6,006 nucleotides of DNA from Gammaproteobacteria bacterium. GTDB lineage: Bacteria > Pseudomonadota > Gammaproteobacteria > PS1 > Pseudothioglobaceae. This document shows, in pieces, positions 5,634 through 6,006 of this stretch (the first letter of the stretch is position 1; each line of letters begins with the position of its first letter). The stretch covers positions 1-6,006 of the forward strand of contig DNJI01000038.1 in NCBI GenBank assembly GCA_003489145.1. Reading direction: 5' to 3'. Position numbers and translations under genes: made by a program. The notes beneath the pieces were generated by a model, which was not told the origin of the DNA, ran no database searches, and saw nothing but the letters and a program-made list of their open reading frames with translations.

Positions 5634-6006
5634 TGTTGTGCTTTAGTCCAAAATTTAGCCACATCCTCCAACTCAGGGTTGATACTTTGTGAGCGTAGTA
5701 ATAAGAAGTCATAAGCCATTCTAAATCGTGGATTTTGTAATAAATCATCCACTTTCTTGGGGTGCATTTTTTCTAGTTTTGATTGCATTATCCAAATATC
5801 TTTAATTCTAGCAGTGAGCCACTTTGGTAATGAAACTTGCTTAATTTGATTGATAATTACTTCTTCAGAGGCTTGAGTCATTGCCAAATAAAATGAACGC
5901 TGTTTTTTCTTAATCATAACAAAGCGCTCATTTTGCGCTTGCCATAAAAAGACAGCAAACAAAAAAGCAGGGGTAACAGGCTTATCTTGTTTAATGCGTG
6001 CGGCCG
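5630..6006 (-). CDS. pcnB: Poly(A) polymerase I (PcnB), C-terminal fragment
   Basis: The frame is open from the window edge (first full codon at 6004) to a TGA at 5632-5630, giving 124 residues. The 5' part of the gene, with the nucleotidyltransferase domain, is outside the window. The frame does not start at the TTG at 5962: the upstream codons read ARIKQDKPVTPAFLFAVFLW, matching the PcnB DKPVTPAFLFA segment. Further family features are SLPKWLTARIKDIWIMQ (58-74), LLQNPRFRMAYDFLLLRSQ (88-106) and the ending FWTKAQQ. PcnB adds 3' poly(A) tails to RNA, which promotes decay by the degradosome and PNPase, and this C-terminal part contributes to RNA binding. It overlaps the SDR gene by 4 bp. folK, which often follows pcnB, is not present here. 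Confidence 0.93.
   Translation of the reverse strand, partial: AARIKQDKPVTPAFLFAVFLWQAQNERFVMIKKKQRSFYLAMTQASEEVIINQIKQVSLPKWLTARIKDIWIMQSKLEKMHPKKVDDLLQNPRFRMAYDFLLLRSQSINPELEDVAKFWTKAQQ

Noticed and set aside
5960..5962. TTG at 5962 as the start of a separate 110-residue gene
   Set aside because: The frame stays open to the window edge and the upstream codons match PcnB (DKPVTPAF), so this is an internal Leu codon of a truncated gene.
1..6006. A hidden defence, mobile or biosynthetic system
   Set aside because: Every frame with support is a known housekeeping family, the longest gap is 76 bp, and no direct repeats, transposase, integrase or toxin-like small genes were found by eye.

Overview
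This is a compact, AT-rich (roughly 40% G+C by eye) bacterial chromosome segment that is almost entirely coding. The protein set (SurA-type C-terminus, RlmB, YceD, cysteine-free bL32, PlsX, FabH, IspA, XseB, a YbbO-like SDR and the PcnB C-terminus) and the yceD-rpmF-plsX-fabH order point to a gammaproteobacterium. The low G+C and tight packing would suit a marine or host-associated small-genome lineage such as the SUP05/Thioglobus group. That finer placement is only a guess.

Layout. Bases 1-3712 carry + strand genes: the 3' end of a SurA-like periplasmic chaperone/prolyl isomerase gene, rlmB (23S rRNA 2'-O-methyltransferase), a 76-bp gap with promoter-like and hairpin-forming sequence, then yceD, rpmF, plsX and fabH, which are separated by 4 and 6 bp and finally overlap by 8 bp. 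Bases 3709-6006 carry - strand genes. In their direction of transcription these are pcnB (3' end only), an SDR oxidoreductase, xseB and ispA, joined by a 4-bp ATGA overlap, a 1-bp gap and a 16-bp gap. The two blocks converge and their last genes overlap by 4 bp at the stop codons.

Function. The + block joins ribosome production (YceD, linked to 23S rRNA; bL32) with entry into membrane lipid synthesis: PlsX makes acyl-phosphate from acyl-ACP, and FabH starts fatty acid elongation. The - block joins RNA polyadenylation (PcnB), an aldehyde-reductase-like SDR, the small subunit of exonuclease VII and farnesyl diphosphate synthesis. All these are housekeeping genes. I see no mobile element, CRISPR array, tRNA, rRNA, defence system or new multi-gene system. 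The points most worth checking are the rlmB-yceD gap, where overlapping alternative hairpins surround an extended -10 element, the convergent stop-codon overlap inside a small inverted repeat, and the non-canonical gene neighbours of pcnB, xseB-ispA and surA.
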